A stretch of 64,000 nucleotides of DNA from contig NZ_JAAGNX010000002.1 of the NCBI RefSeq assembly GCF_010500615.1, positions 920,990 to 984,989 on the forward strand, written 5' to 3'. Origin of the DNA: Oceanipulchritudo coccoides (GTDB lineage Bacteria > Verrucomicrobiota > Verrucomicrobiia > Opitutales > Oceanipulchritudinaceae). The notes under the pieces are model-generated. The model was given only the letters and a program-made list of their open reading frames with translations. It had not been told where the DNA came from and did not search any database. Below, in pieces: positions 53,090-62,515 of this stretch (positions within the stretch are counted from its first letter, which is position 1; each line of letters begins with the position of its first letter). A program made the translations under genes and the position numbers.

Positions 53090-54445
53090 ATGATTAACAA
53101 ACGAAAACTTGCAACTTGGGCTCTTCTGCCTGCGTTGATGGTCCTTATGGCGGGTTCCGCTTTTGGGCAGGAGCTTGCGGTGCCGGAAGTCACCTATGAG
53201 ACCTACATGGGAACGGCTGCTTCGGCCTTCTTTACAGTCAGCAATTTGTGGCTTCTGATCGCCGCCGGTCTGGTGTTTATTATGCACCTTGGCTTTGCGA
53301 CGCTCGAGTCCGGGCTCACCCAGTCCAAGAATACGGTGAATATTCTCTTCAAGAATGTCTTCATCATCTGCATGGGTGTGCTGACCTACGCCGTCTGGGG
53401 TTTCAATTCAATGTATCCGGGCGATTTCAATGGCTTCTTTGCCATGGGATCCCCGATTCCGAACAGCTTTAGCGGAGCCGATGTTGTCGCCAACATGACC
53501 GGCGAGTACGCTGACTACACTTACTGGACTGACTTTATCTTCCAGGCGATGTTTGCCGCAACTGCCGCGACCATCGTTTCTGGTGCGGTTGCTGAGCGTA
53601 TCAAGCTTGGCAGTTTCATGATCGGGGCAACCCTTCTGGTCACTATCTGTTATCCGATCACGGGTAGCTGGCAGTGGGGCGGAGGCTGGCTCGCAGAGAA
53701 CGGCTTCTACGATTTTGCCGGTTCATCCCTGGTGCACGCCTTTGGTGGTTTTGCCGCTTTGGCCGCTGTTATAATTCTCGGAGCTCGTAAGGGCAAGTAT
53801 CTCGCTGGTGGCAAGATTCGTCCAATTCTTGGCCACAGCATGCCTCTGGCAACGATTGGTGTCTTCCTGCTCTTCCTGGGTTGGTTTGGTTTCAATGGGG
53901 GTTCCGTCCTCAGTGCAGACCCACAGCTGGTTTCCTTGGTTTTCGTAACGACAGCCATTGCAGCTGCTGCCGGTGGACTTGTTTCCATCCTCGTGAGCTG
54001 GGTTGTTATCAAGAAGCCTGATCTTTCAATGGCCTTGAATGGTATCCTCGCCGGTCTGGTAGGGATTACTGCCGGTGCCGACTCAATGGGCCCTTGGGCT
54101 GCTGTTGCCGTCGGCGGCATTGCCGGTGCAATCGTGGTCTTCGCCATCCTTTTCTTTGACAAGATCAAGATTGACGACCCGGTTGGTGCTATCTCCGTGC
54201 ACGGTGTGTGCGGCATGTGGGGCACGATCGCCGTTGGTATCTTCGGTGGTGCAAGCCTTCTCTGGCAGATTATCGGTACCGTTTCGATCTCGATTTTCGC
54301 CTTCGTCACCAGCTTCATCGTCTTCACAGTCGTGAAGTTGATCTTCGGTCTGCGCGTCAGCGAGGAAGAAGAAGTGGAAGGGCTCGACATTGGCGAGCAC
54401 GGACAGGAAGCTTATCCGGATTTCCAGGTTGCCAGCAAAGGCTGA
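53090..54445 (+). CDS. amt: Ammonium transporter
   Basis: A 451-residue Amt-family channel starting at MINKRKLATWALLPALMV (ATG 53090). It has a cleavable-type N-terminal signal (to about residue 24, GSAFGQ), then the eleven-helix core. Motifs: LESGLTQSKNTVNIL, TDFIFQAMFAATAATIVSGA with AVAERIK, DFAGSSLVHAFGGFAALAAV (first pore His), LGWFGFNGGSV and DDPVGAISVHGVCGMWGTIA (second pore His). The cytoplasmic tail is about 35 residues. Sixty-five bases later comes the PII gene, the standard amt-glnK pair, expressed from a sigma-54 promoter and so likely induced under nitrogen limitation. Confidence 0.97.
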   Translation: MINKRKLATWALLPALMVLMAGSAFGQELAVPEVTYETYMGTAASAFFTVSNLWLLIAAGLVFIMHLGFATLESGLTQSKNTVNILFKNVFIICMGVLTYAVWGFNSMYPGDFNGFFAMGSPIPNSFSGADVVANMTGEYADYTYWTDFIFQAMFAATAATIVSGAVAERIKLGSFMIGATLLVTICYPITGSWQWGGGWLAENGFYDFAGSSLVHAFGGFAALAAVIILGARKGKYLAGGKIRPILGHSMPLATIGVFLLFLGWFGFNGGSVLSADPQLVSLVFVTTAIAAAAGGLVSILVSWVVIKKPDLSMALNGILAGLVGITAGADSMGPWAAVAVGGIAGAIVVFAILFFDKIKIDDPVGAISVHGVCGMWGTIAVGIFGGASLLWQIIGTVSISIFAFVTSFIVFTVVKLIFGLRVSEEEEVEGLDIGEHGQEAYPDFQVASKG

Positions 54446-54495
54446 TTCAAGTTATGCTTGAGCAATCCATTTAAGTCCATTACTGAAACAATTGA

Positions 54496-54849
<354 letters not shown>

Positions 54850-54880
54850 GGCTCTCGAGTCTGAATCATCTTATCCAAGT

Positions 54881-54917
54881 CCCGATCCCGCTTGAGCGGG
54901 ACCGGGGCTTTTTTTTT
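54881..54917 (+). terminator. Rho-independent terminator after glnK
   Basis: Stem CCCGATCCCGCT with AGCGGGACCGGG (one mismatched position) followed by nine T (54909-54917). Confidence 0.88.
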
Positions 54918-54973
54918 GACTCCGCGCGGGTGGAGGCTTGCTAATACCCGCTTTTCAAACGAATTACAGAACC

Positions 54974-57736
54974 ATGGCGACAATTGATAAGGCCTATAAT
55001 GCGCACAGTGTGGAAGATCGCTGGTACAAGCGCTGGGAAGAAAGTGGAGCATTTCGCGGGGAAGCGCGGGATGATGCCGATCCGTATTGTATAATGATTC
55101 CGCCCCCGAATGTGACCGGCATGCTGCACATGGGGCATATCCTGAACAACACCCTGCAGGATATTTTCATCCGTCGTGCCCGTCTGGAAGGAAAGGCTGC
55201 GCTCTGGTTTCCGGGGACGGACCACGCCGGGATTGCCACGCAGACACGTGTCGAGAAGAAGCTCCGTGAGGAGGGCCTGCACCGCCGTGACCTTGGCCGG
55301 GAAAAGTTTGTCGATGAAGTCTGGAAGTGGCGCGACGAGCATGGGGGAATCATTCTGGGCCAGCTCAGGAAGTTGGGAGCCAGTTGTGACTGGGACCGGA
55401 CCTCATTCACCCTGGATGAGCACTATTCAAAGGCTGTTTTAACATCCTTTGTGGAGCTTTACAAACGGGGCTACCTGTATCGCGGTCTGCGGATGAGCAA
55501 TTGGTGCCCTGTCAGCCAGACGGCTTTGAGCAATGAAGAGGTGATCATGAAGCCCCAGCGTGGCCTCTTCTACAAGATGCGCTACGAGATTGCGGAGCTC
55601 CCGGGCGAGTATGTACAAATTTCGACCACCCGCCCGGAAACAATCATGGGAGATGTGGCGGTTGCGGTGCATCCGGATGATGAACGCTACGCCCACCTGG
55701 TTGGAAAGCATGTGTGGCGACCCTTCCCGCGCGGGAAAATCCCGATCATCGCGGATGAGGCGGTGGAAAAGGACTTTGGAACCGGCGCCTTGAAGGTGAC
55801 CCCGGCACATGATCCGGTCGATTTTGATATTGGTAAACGCCATGATCTGCCGATCGTGGACGTCTTCAACCCCGATGGCACCCTGAATGAACTGGCCGGT
55901 GAGCCCTTCGTCGGCATGGACCGTTTCAAGGCGCGCAAGGTCGCGGCCAAGATGCTCGAGGAGCAGGGCAACCTTGTTGAGACTGAGCCCTACGAGAACA
56001 ATGTCGGCTATTCCGAGCGGGCGGATGTCCCGGTCGAACCGCGCCTGACGATGCAGTGGTGGCTGCGCTATCCGAAGGTGGCGGAGGCCAAGCAGGCGGT
56101 CCTGAAAGGCCACATTAAATTCCATCCGAAACGCTGGGAGAAGACCTACCTGCACTGGCTGGAAACGATGGAGCGGGACAAGATTGACTGGTGTATCAGT
56201 CGCCAGCTCTGGTGGGGTCACCGGATTCCCGTGTGGTACAGGAAGGGGCTTTCGCGCGATCAACTGGATTTTGAGAATCCCGATCATGTCCACGTCTCGG
56301 TCGAGGGTCCGTCGGATTCGGAGAACTGGGAACAGGAAGAGGATGTTCTGGACACCTGGGCCTCCTCGTGGCTCTGGCCTTTCGCCAATTTTGGCTGGCC
56401 GGATGGCAAAGGGGAGAAAGCCCGTGAACTGTCCTATTTTTATCCGACGCAAACCCTCGTGACAGGATTTGACATTATTTTCCTCTGGGTGGCCCGGATG
56501 GTCATGGCGGGGCTTGAATTCATGGGTGATTCCAAGGAGTCCCTGACCGATGAGGAAATCGCCGAGCGAATCCCCTTCAGCAACGTTTACATCACCGGCC
56601 TGATCCGCGACGAGAAGGGGCGAAAAATGTCCAAGAGTCTTGGGAATTCGCCGGATCCGCTGGATTTGATCAAGCGTTTCGGGGCCGATGGCATGCGTTT
56701 CGGGATCGTCAATATCGCTCCGAGTGGACAGGACATCCTTTTCAGTGAGGACCGGATCGAAGTCGGCCGCAATTTCTGTAATAAGCTCTGGAATGCCGCC
56801 CGATTCCGTCAGATGAGCGGTGAAATTGCCGATAATTCATCGGAATCAGCGATTCTGAAGCGGATTGAACCGGCACGGTTGTCGGCTTACGACAAGTGGA
56901 TCCTGAGCCGGTTGGTGGACGTGACCGCGGAAATTGAGCGCTGCTTTGAGCGATACGAGATACACGCCTATCCGCACGGCCTGTATGAATTTTTCTGGAG
57001 TGATTATTGCGACTGGTATGTGGAAGCCTCCAAGTCGCGGATGAAGGACGAGGCCACCAAGGGAACAGTCCTTGCCGTGCAGGATCTCGTCATGCGGCAG
57101 GTGCTTTTGCTCCTACAGCCGATTATTCCCTTTATCACCGAGGAGCTGTGGCAGGGACTGGGCTACGCTGCTGCTGAATCGGCCCTTTTGCAGGATTCCA
57201 AGTTGCTGAAATCCAGCGAGTTAAAGAACTTGATTGAAGCTGCCGCCGGGGCCTTTGAATCGTCCTCCAGCGAGGAAATTGAAGCCGTAAAGGAATTGAT
57301 AACCCGCATTCGCGCAATGAAGGCCGAGTACAACGTCGCCAGCCGGCGGGATGTTCCCTTCTTCATTCTTCCAGATAAAGCGGCCAGTGAGGTGATTTCC
57401 GGGCACTCGGAAACAATTCTCACCCTGGCGCAGATCCAATCCCTTGAAGTGGTCGAAACGCGCCCGGAAGGCATGCCGGCGGGCGTAACCCACTTGGGAA
57501 CCGCCTTTCTGGACCTGGCCCATTCGATTGATGTCGCGGCTGAGCGGGAGCGGCTTGAGAAGGAATTGGCCAAGCTCGAAAAGGGTATCAAGGCCGGTGA
57601 AGCCAAGCTGAATAACCCGAAGTTTGTCGATAATGCCCCGGAGGCCGTTGTCGCGGGGGCTAAGCAACAGCTTCAGGCAACCAAGGGGCGATTTGAGGAA
57701 ATACAAAACCTCCTCAAGAACTTGCCAATGAGCTGA
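54974..57736 (+). CDS. valS: Valyl-tRNA synthetase
   Basis: A 920-residue class I synthetase starting at MATIDKAYNAHSVEDRWY (ATG 54974; the frame upstream adds 12 residues lacking support). HIGH motif appears as PPPNVTGMLHMGHILNNT, the KMSKS motif as DEKGRKMSKSLGNSPDPL, and the editing (CP1) domain runs about 190-340 (ISTTRPETIMGDVAVAVHPD). The C-terminal helical anticodon domain ends in a coiled coil (AERERLEKELAKLEKGIKAG) as in bacterial ValRS. The glnK terminator lies upstream and a weak hairpin (57767-57786, no T-run) downstream. I saw no T-box leader in the 56 bases before the gene. Confidence 0.97.
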   Translation: MATIDKAYNAHSVEDRWYKRWEESGAFRGEARDDADPYCIMIPPPNVTGMLHMGHILNNTLQDIFIRRARLEGKAALWFPGTDHAGIATQTRVEKKLREEGLHRRDLGREKFVDEVWKWRDEHGGIILGQLRKLGASCDWDRTSFTLDEHYSKAVLTSFVELYKRGYLYRGLRMSNWCPVSQTALSNEEVIMKPQRGLFYKMRYEIAELPGEYVQISTTRPETIMGDVAVAVHPDDERYAHLVGKHVWRPFPRGKIPIIADEAVEKDFGTGALKVTPAHDPVDFDIGKRHDLPIVDVFNPDGTLNELAGEPFVGMDRFKARKVAAKMLEEQGNLVETEPYENNVGYSERADVPVEPRLTMQWWLRYPKVAEAKQAVLKGHIKFHPKRWEKTYLHWLETMERDKIDWCISRQLWWGHRIPVWYRKGLSRDQLDFENPDHVHVSVEGPSDSENWEQEEDVLDTWASSWLWPFANFGWPDGKGEKARELSYFYPTQTLVTGFDIIFLWVARMVMAGLEFMGDSKESLTDEEIAERIPFSNVYITGLIRDEKGRKMSKSLGNSPDPLDLIKRFGADGMRFGIVNIAPSGQDILFSEDRIEVGRNFCNKLWNAARFRQMSGEIADNSSESAILKRIEPARLSAYDKWILSRLVDVTAEIERCFERYEIHAYPHGLYEFFWSDYCDWYVEASKSRMKDEATKGTVLAVQDLVMRQVLLLLQPIIPFITEELWQGLGYAAAESALLQDSKLLKSSELKNLIEAAAGAFESSSSEEIEAVKELITRIRAMKAEYNVASRRDVPFFILPDKAASEVISGHSETILTLAQIQSLEVVETRPEGMPAGVTHLGTAFLDLAHSIDVAAERERLEKELAKLEKGIKAGEAKLNNPKFVDNAPEAVVAGAKQQLQATKGRFEEIQNLLKNLPMS

Positions 57737-57824
57737 ATTGATGAATCTTATTATTTCTTGGAATAAAGAAGCGGGTTTACGCTTCTCATGAGTCCATAGC
57801 TAAAATTCAAATCAAATCATATAT

Positions 57825-58118
57825 ATGAAAAAGTTCCTTCTTATTACTGTTCTCGGATTATTCTTTGCCGCTGGTAGCGCTTTCGCTCACTGTGGCGCCT
57901 GTGGTGCTGGCGATGCCGCCCATGCTGACAAAGCCGACAAGGCTGCTTGCAAGGCTGAGTGTGCCAAGGAGTGCTGTGGCAAGGAAAAGGCCAAGTGCGA
58001 GTCAGAATGCAAAAAGTCCTGCTGTGCCAAGGAAAAGGCTGAAAAAGCAGCTGACGACACTGCCGCTACCAAAGCCGGTGCTTGCTGTGCAGCCAAGAAG
58101 GCTGCCAAGCCTGCTTGA
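57825..58118 (+). CDS. Small exported Cys/Lys-rich protein with HCGACG tag
   Basis: A 97-residue protein with a Sec signal peptide (residues 1-21, ending AGSAFA). The predicted mature form starts HCGACGAGDAAHADK and has 12 Cys in 76 residues, with many Lys, Glu and Ala. A 16-residue tandem repeat is visible: ECAKECCGKEKAKCES followed by ECKKSCCAKEKAEKAA. The CC pairs and Lys/Glu spacing suggest metal binding or a disulfide-rich structure; a metallothionein-like or copper-chelating role is possible but not shown. No family I recognise. Its first eight mature residues match the fasciclin protein at 25966 in seven positions. A strong terminator follows, so it is monocistronic. Confidence 0.85.
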   Translation: MKKFLLITVLGLFFAAGSAFAHCGACGAGDAAHADKADKAACKAECAKECCGKEKAKCESECKKSCCAKEKAEKAADDTAATKAGACCAAKKAAKPA

Positions 58119-58148
58119 GGCCTGGTTTAGCGCTTACATTATTTACCG

Positions 58149-58182
58149 ACCGGTTTCGCCTTGTGCGAAGCCGGTTTTTTTT
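58149..58182 (+). terminator. Rho-independent terminator after the Cys-rich protein gene
   Basis: Stem ACCGGTTTCGC with GCGAAGCCGGT (one G-T wobble), then eight T (58175-58182). Confidence 0.85.
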
Positions 58183-58243
58183 ATGGGCAAATTCTTCCAT
58201 TCCCTGCTTTTCAGGGCTGGTGTCGCCTGTATAAACTAGGCTC

Positions 58244-59164
58244 ATGATCGAGGGTGGAGAACTTTGTCCCGCAAGACCGGAGGAGCGGATCAGTTTTTGG
58301 GATACTCATGTCCACTGCTATCCTCCCGAAGTCATTGCTGATCCGGTGGCCTGGGCGCGTGCTCATGGCGAGCCGCATTGGGAGAGGCTGGTGACGGATG
58401 GTCCGCAGGGCTGGGCCGATCCTGAGGGGCTCCTGCGCGCCATGGATGCCGCCAGCGTGGAAAAGGTGCTCCTTCAGGCATGGTATTGGGAGAATCCCAG
58501 CACAGCGGAGTTACAGAATTCGTGGCACGCGGAATGGATGCAACGGTATCCTGACCGTTTTGCCGCCTGCGCCGCCTTGCATCCAGGGCTACACGACTTG
58601 GAAGGCGCCCTCCAATCCGCGAAAGAGTGGGGCGCCTGCGCTGTGGGCGAATGCCTGCCTCAGGTTCAGTCGCCGGATGGTTGGAAGCATCCCGGATGGG
58701 AGACAATCCTTGAGTGGACAACTGCACAGGGGTGGCCCTTCTGCCTGCATTTGACGGAGCCTGCCGGGCATGACTATCCCGGTCGTGTTGAGACGCCTCT
58801 GATGGAAGCAGTCGCCCTCTTTGAAAAGCATCCTGCTCAGAAGTGGCTTTGTGCGCACTGGGGTGGGGGCCTGCCCTTTCATTCCTTGAATCGACGGGTT
58901 AAAAAGGCCCTCAAGAATGTCTGGTTCGATACTGCCGCAAGCCCCCTTTTATATGATTCCCGTATTTGGCGTCTCGTATGCGATCTCATCGGACCGGAAA
59001 GAATCCTTTTCGGATCAGATTTTCCCCTGCGGGTTTATCCTCGCAAGCAAACCCTTCCCAGCTGGGATTTGCTCCTCGAGGAATTTAGCCAGAGCGGACT
59101 CAGCGTTGATGAGCAAAGGCTTATCAGCCGGGATAACATGGCCAGGCTCTTTAAGCTCGGGTAA
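58244..59164 (+). CDS. Amidohydrolase-2-family metal-dependent hydrolase
   Basis: A 306-residue TIM-barrel hydrolase of the amidohydrolase superfamily. Metal-site candidates: HxH in SFWDTHVHCYPPEVI, His in FCLHLTEPAGHDYP, His in WLCAHWGGGLPFHSL and Asp in ILFGSDFPLRVYP. These fit the PF04909-type group, which includes decarboxylases and lactonases, but the substrate is unknown. Start MIEGGELCPARPEERI is a plausible ATG after the Cys-rich gene's terminator. No partner gene points to a pathway; kdsB follows 73 bases on. Confidence 0.88.
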   Translation: MIEGGELCPARPEERISFWDTHVHCYPPEVIADPVAWARAHGEPHWERLVTDGPQGWADPEGLLRAMDAASVEKVLLQAWYWENPSTAELQNSWHAEWMQRYPDRFAACAALHPGLHDLEGALQSAKEWGACAVGECLPQVQSPDGWKHPGWETILEWTTAQGWPFCLHLTEPAGHDYPGRVETPLMEAVALFEKHPAQKWLCAHWGGGLPFHSLNRRVKKALKNVWFDTAASPLLYDSRIWRLVCDLIGPERILFGSDFPLRVYPRKQTLPSWDLLLEEFSQSGLSVDEQRLISRDNMARLFKLG

Positions 59165-59237
59165 GTTTGATCAATATCGCCGTCTCCGGCTTTTCCCATT
59201 CTTGACCTGCGGAGTTCCCGGACTATGACCTTTGAGC

Positions 59238-59972
59238 ATGCTTGACTGCGCCATAGTTGTTCCGGCCCGTTTGGGATCCCAGCGATTTCCAAGAAAGCTT
59301 CTGCAGGAGGTCCACGGGAAGCCCCTTATCCTTTGGACGGCTGACAACCTGCTGAGAATTGCCCCGGATGTTCCGCTCTTTTTCGCTGTTGCCGAGGATG
59401 AGCTGGCAAGTGCCCTCGAAAAGGCCGGACATTCCTGTATCATGACGGATCCGGACCTGCCCAGCGGGACCGACCGGATCGCCATTGCCAACCGTGAGGT
59501 CAATGCCCGCCAGGTCGTCAATGTCCAGGCGGATGAGCCCATTCTCGCCGCCGAACATATCAGCCAGCTCCTGGCAGTATTACGATCCGGACCGGATGTC
59601 GCGACTTTGGCCACACCGTTTGACAGGGCAGCGGATTTTGCCGACCCCAATAAAGTGAAAGCTGTTGTAGCGGAGAATGGCCAGGCCCTTTACTTTTCGC
59701 GTGCTCCCATCCCCTATGACCGGGATGTGAAGGGCGGTTTGCCTCCACAGGCTTACTGGCACCTTGGGCTTTACGCCTACAGTGCCGAGGTGCTCGAGAA
59801 GTTTCTCGCGTGGAAGGCCAGTCCACTCGAACAGACCGAGAAGCTGGAGCAGCTCCGGATCCTTGAAAATGGCGGTCGGATCGGGGTCGGAATTACGGCC
59901 AGCCGGACGATTGGGGTCGATGTACCGGAGGATCTGGTCCAGCTGGAAGAGTTTCTCGCCAAGCAGCAGTAA
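59238..59972 (+). CDS. kdsB: 3-deoxy-manno-octulosonate cytidylyltransferase
   Basis: A 244-residue enzyme activating Kdo to CMP-Kdo for LPS inner core. Start at MLDCAIVVPARLGSQRFP (ATG 59238; a TTG two codons upstream is less likely). Signatures: PARLGSQRFPRKLLQEVHGKP, MTDPDLPSGTDRI, VNVQADEPILAAEHI, FSRAPIPYDRDVKGG and the late YSAEVLEKFLAWKAS plus TIGVDVPEDLVQLEEF. Its presence implies Kdo-containing LPS. The preceding amidohydrolase and following regulator are not obviously linked. Confidence 0.96.
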   Translation: MLDCAIVVPARLGSQRFPRKLLQEVHGKPLILWTADNLLRIAPDVPLFFAVAEDELASALEKAGHSCIMTDPDLPSGTDRIAIANREVNARQVVNVQADEPILAAEHISQLLAVLRSGPDVATLATPFDRAADFADPNKVKAVVAENGQALYFSRAPIPYDRDVKGGLPPQAYWHLGLYAYSAEVLEKFLAWKASPLEQTEKLEQLRILENGGRIGVGITASRTIGVDVPEDLVQLEEFLAKQQ

Positions 59973-59987
59973 GCGCTTGGGATTCGC

Positions 59988-60299
59988 TTACTCAGCGTCC
60001 GCAAGCGACATTACCAGAAGGTCTCCCACCACGCATTTGGATTCGATCGGGCTGGGCAGGGGTTGCTTCCGATGGATTTCATAATGGTTGCGACGCCCTT
60101 CGCGTTTGCGCGACAAAGCCCCCACTTTTTCCAGGTCGGAAACGATAGTCTGCACGGCACGCTCAGTGATCCCGATCCGCAAGGCGCATTCCCGAAGGCG
60201 CATGTCCGGATCCTCCGACAGCAACATCAGTACGTGCGTATGGTGTGTCAAAAATGTCCAGGTCGGGGTCGCCGACGGCTTACTTTCAGCCGATTCCAT
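59988..60299 (-). CDS. Small winged-helix transcriptional regulator
   Basis: A 103-residue protein with one winged helix-turn-helix: HVLMLLSEDPDMRLRECALR then IGITERAVQTIVSDLEKVGA and the wing LSRKREGRRNHYEIHR. This is an ArsR/MarR-like fold without metal ligands or a sensory domain, so its ligand and targets are unknown. It lies 30 bases after an unknown gene on the same strand and is convergent with kdsB; the pair may form a small regulatory operon. Confidence 0.85.
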   Translation of the reverse strand: MESAESKPSATPTWTFLTHHTHVLMLLSEDPDMRLRECALRIGITERAVQTIVSDLEKVGALSRKREGRRNHYEIHRKQPLPSPIESKCVVGDLLVMSLADAE

Positions 60300-60329
60300 A
60301 GGACGACTGAAGGCGTAGCGGGATTTAAG

Positions 60330-60716
60330 TCAATCTAATGCACGAATTATTTTTCGTAACTTAGACAGCGCATTTTCACTAATAAGGGCCTCTTCGCAGG
60401 CAATATCGATTTCCCCTGAAAGGATGACGGGGATTACCTGAATGCGGAGGACGAGGGCGGCGTAGAGGGCGGCGGGATTTTCCTCAATGGGATGTTCGGG
60501 GATTTCAATGCCGGGAATACCGAGGTTGATATGGAGATGTCCTTGCAGGCCCTGACGGAGGATGCGGTGCCAGTCGGGCGGGTTGGCGGGATTGATTTGG
60601 AGGAGGGAGAGGAGATGCCTGACGGGATCCGGTTGACCGGTTCTCCGGGCGATAAAACGGAGCAGGTTCCGTGTGGGAATGGAAACAAGGATCTGGTCTT
60701 CGGTAAGAGAATTCAC
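60330..60716 (-). CDS. Hypothetical protein upstream of the winged-helix regulator
   Basis: A 128-residue protein with a mixed helical sequence (RNLLRFIARRTGQPDPVRHL, then HINLGIPGIEIPEHPIEENP and a C-terminal ENALSKLRKIIRALD). I recognise no family, signal peptide or membrane helix. It is the upstream partner of the winged-helix gene and divergent from rpsP across a 220-base gap. Its length and codon usage look ordinary; the function cannot be given. Confidence 0.55.
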   Translation of the reverse strand: MNSLTEDQILVSIPTRNLLRFIARRTGQPDPVRHLLSLLQINPANPPDWHRILRQGLQGHLHINLGIPGIEIPEHPIEENPAALYAALVLRIQVIPVILSGEIDIACEEALISENALSKLRKIIRALD

Positions 60717-60936
60717 GGCAGGAATTAGGGTGTATTTTCAGGCTGTGAACTATATCCGGGAGTAAAAGTCCCAAGGCTGGGTGGAATTAGGGAAATTGGA
60801 AATTTGACTTTGCGAAGCCTTTAAATCGGATGTGTGAATATGGCACGCCAGTATTCCTGACGAAGACGCTTGACAGTGTAAGAGCGGTAACCTTTCTTCT
60901 TCCTTTTTTCTTCAAACGACAGGAATCTAGTAGCAA

Positions 60937-61308
60937 ATGGCAGTTAAAATCAGAATGCAGCGCGGCGGTGCCACGCATAACCCGCATTACCGTGTGGTCG
61001 TGACCGATAGCCGTTCCCCCCGGGACGGTCGATTTGTGGAGAAGGTCGGTACATACGACCCGAAAAACAAGGACGCGAGCAAGCACATCAATCTCAATCT
61101 TGAGCGGATTGATTACTGGGTCAGTGTGGGTGCCAAGCCTTCCGACACGGTACGTTCACTCATCAAGAAGGCGCGGAAGGGTGCCGTTGAAGTGGAAGCT
61201 CCGGCAGTCAAGGCAGAAGCTGCTCCGGTTGCCAAGGCAGAAGCTCCAGCAGCCGAGGTGGCTGAAACGGTTGCCGCTGAAGCACCGGCCGAAAAAGCTG
61301 CTGAATAA
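60937..61308 (+). CDS. rpsP: 30S ribosomal protein S16
   Basis: A 123-residue ribosomal protein. The core is typical ([20 protein letters not shown], then [20 protein letters not shown] and [20 protein letters not shown]). After about residue 85 it carries a long Ala/Glu/Lys/Val-rich tail ([20 protein letters not shown]) that makes it some 40 residues longer than the usual 80-90. It starts the rpsP-trmD-rplS set, with a terminator immediately after it. Confidence 0.97.
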   Translation: MAVKIRMQRGGATHNPHYRVVVTDSRSPRDGRFVEKVGTYDPKNKDASKHINLNLERIDYWVSVGAKPSDTVRSLIKKARKGAVEVEAPAVKAEAAPVAKAEAPAAEVAETVAAEAPAEKAAE

Positions 61309-61320
61309 ATAAATTTATCT

Positions 61321-61359
61321 GGCCCGCGTTGCCGGTTTGATCCGGACGCGGGCCTTTTT
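61321..61359 (+). terminator. Rho-independent terminator between rpsP and trmD
   Basis: Stem GGCCCGCG (61321-61328) with CGCGGGCC (61347-61354), an inner CCGG/CCGG pair, then five T (61354-61358). It probably attenuates rather than stops the downstream trmD-rplS genes unless these have their own promoter. Confidence 0.8.
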
Positions 61360-61386
61360 GTGTCCGGATTTTTCCCTTCGAGAGTC

Positions 61387-62067
61387 ATGCAGATCGACAT
61401 TATCACCCTTTTCCCAGCCATGCTGACCGGTTTTTTATCGGAGAGCATGATGGGGCGTGCCCAGGAAAAGGATCTAGTGAAAATTGAGACCCACGATCTG
61501 CGAAAATGGGGAGAAGGGAAGTGGCAGATAACGGACGACCGGCCTTTTGGCGGAGGTGCCGGGATGCTTCTCAAGCCGGAGCCGCTTTGCGAAGCCATTG
61601 ACTCGGTCCGGAAGAAGGAATCATTGACCATTTACCTGACTCCCGACGGGGAACCATTCAACCATGAGATGGCAGTGGCCTTGTCCAAGGAATCTCACTT
61701 GGTTTTGGTCAGTGGGCACTACGAAGGAATCGATCAACGGGTCCGGGAAAGTCGCATTGACCGGGAGGTGAGTATCGGGGATTACGTGCTGACCAACGGG
61801 ACCCTTCCGGCGGCAGTTCTGGTTGATGCGGTGGTCCGGCAAATTCCGGGTGTTTTGGGTGCGGAAAAGTCCTTGACGCAAGATAGTTTCCAACGCAATG
61901 TCCTCGGTTTTCCTCAATACACGCGGCCTGTCGAATTCGATGGAATGCGGGTTCCCGAGGTACTTTTATCAGGCAATCACAAGGAGATCGAGCGCTGGCG
62001 TGAAGAGCGGGCACTTGAGAAAACCAGGGAGCGCCGCCCAGATTTATTTTCAACAAAGGATACTTAA
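61387..62067 (+). CDS. trmD: tRNA (guanine37-N1)-methyltransferase
   Basis: A 226-residue SPOUT-fold enzyme making m1G37 in tRNA. Start at [18 protein letters not shown] (ATG 61387); the frame adds nine residues upstream. The knot region is evident: [58 protein letters not shown], then [20 protein letters not shown] and [17 protein letters not shown]. Normally rimM lies between rpsP and trmD; here it is missing. rplS begins one base after the stop. Confidence 0.97.
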   Translation: MQIDIITLFPAMLTGFLSESMMGRAQEKDLVKIETHDLRKWGEGKWQITDDRPFGGGAGMLLKPEPLCEAIDSVRKKESLTIYLTPDGEPFNHEMAVALSKESHLVLVSGHYEGIDQRVRESRIDREVSIGDYVLTNGTLPAAVLVDAVVRQIPGVLGAEKSLTQDSFQRNVLGFPQYTRPVEFDGMRVPEVLLSGNHKEIERWREERALEKTRERRPDLFSTKDT

Positions 62068-62068
62068 C

Positions 62069-62440
62069 ATGAACGCGGTCATTAACGAAATCACTGAGGA
62101 ACAATTACAACCCGGACGGGAGAAATTCAAAGTCGGGGACGGGGTACGGGTACACACCCGGGTCAAGGAAGGTAACAAGGAGCGAATTCAGGTTTTTGCT
62201 GGCATCGTCATCGCCCGCAAGGGCAGTGGCATCCACGAGACCTTCACAGTCCGCCGTATCAGCTTTGGCGAAGGTGTTGAGCGTGTTTTTCCAGTGCACA
62301 GCCCAAGCATCGACAAGGTGGAAGTCGATCGCGAGTCCATCACGATGCGTGCCCGGATGTACTATCTCCGTGACCGGATTGGCAAGGCGGCCAACAAGGT
62401 GAAGGAAAAGCGCATCTTCGAGGCATCGAAGCACAAGTAG
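62069..62440 (+). CDS. rplS: 50S ribosomal protein L19
   Basis: A 123-residue ribosomal protein, starting at [18 protein letters not shown] (ATG 62069). The L19 pattern is clear: [60 protein letters not shown], then [18 protein letters not shown]. It ends with a terminator. Confidence 0.97.
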   Translation: MNAVINEITEEQLQPGREKFKVGDGVRVHTRVKEGNKERIQVFAGIVIARKGSGIHETFTVRRISFGEGVERVFPVHSPSIDKVEVDRESITMRARMYYLRDRIGKAANKVKEKRIFEASKHK

Positions 62441-62462
62441 GCTCCTTTCAGGTGAAACTTTG

Positions 62463-62497
62463 ACCGGTAGTTGATTAGCATCGACTACCGGTTTTTT
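62463..62497 (+). terminator. Rho-independent terminator after rplS
   Basis: Perfect 8-bp stem ACCGGTAG/CTACCGGT (62463-62470, 62485-62492) followed by six T (62492-62497). Confidence 0.85.
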
Positions 62498-62515
62498 ATT
62501 TCCAATCATGAGGAT

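Noticed and set aside
55439-56452. Long minus-strand open frame (337 codons) inside valS
   Set aside because: Arg/Leu-rich antisense shadow of a well-conserved synthetase; no family features.
57767-57786. Terminator after valS
   Set aside because: A perfect 7-bp stem AGAAGCG/CGCTTCT is present but no T-run follows.
60857-60900. Sigma-70 promoter before rpsP (TTGACA at about 60869)
   Set aside because: A good -35 box but no convincing -10 box at 16-18 bases.
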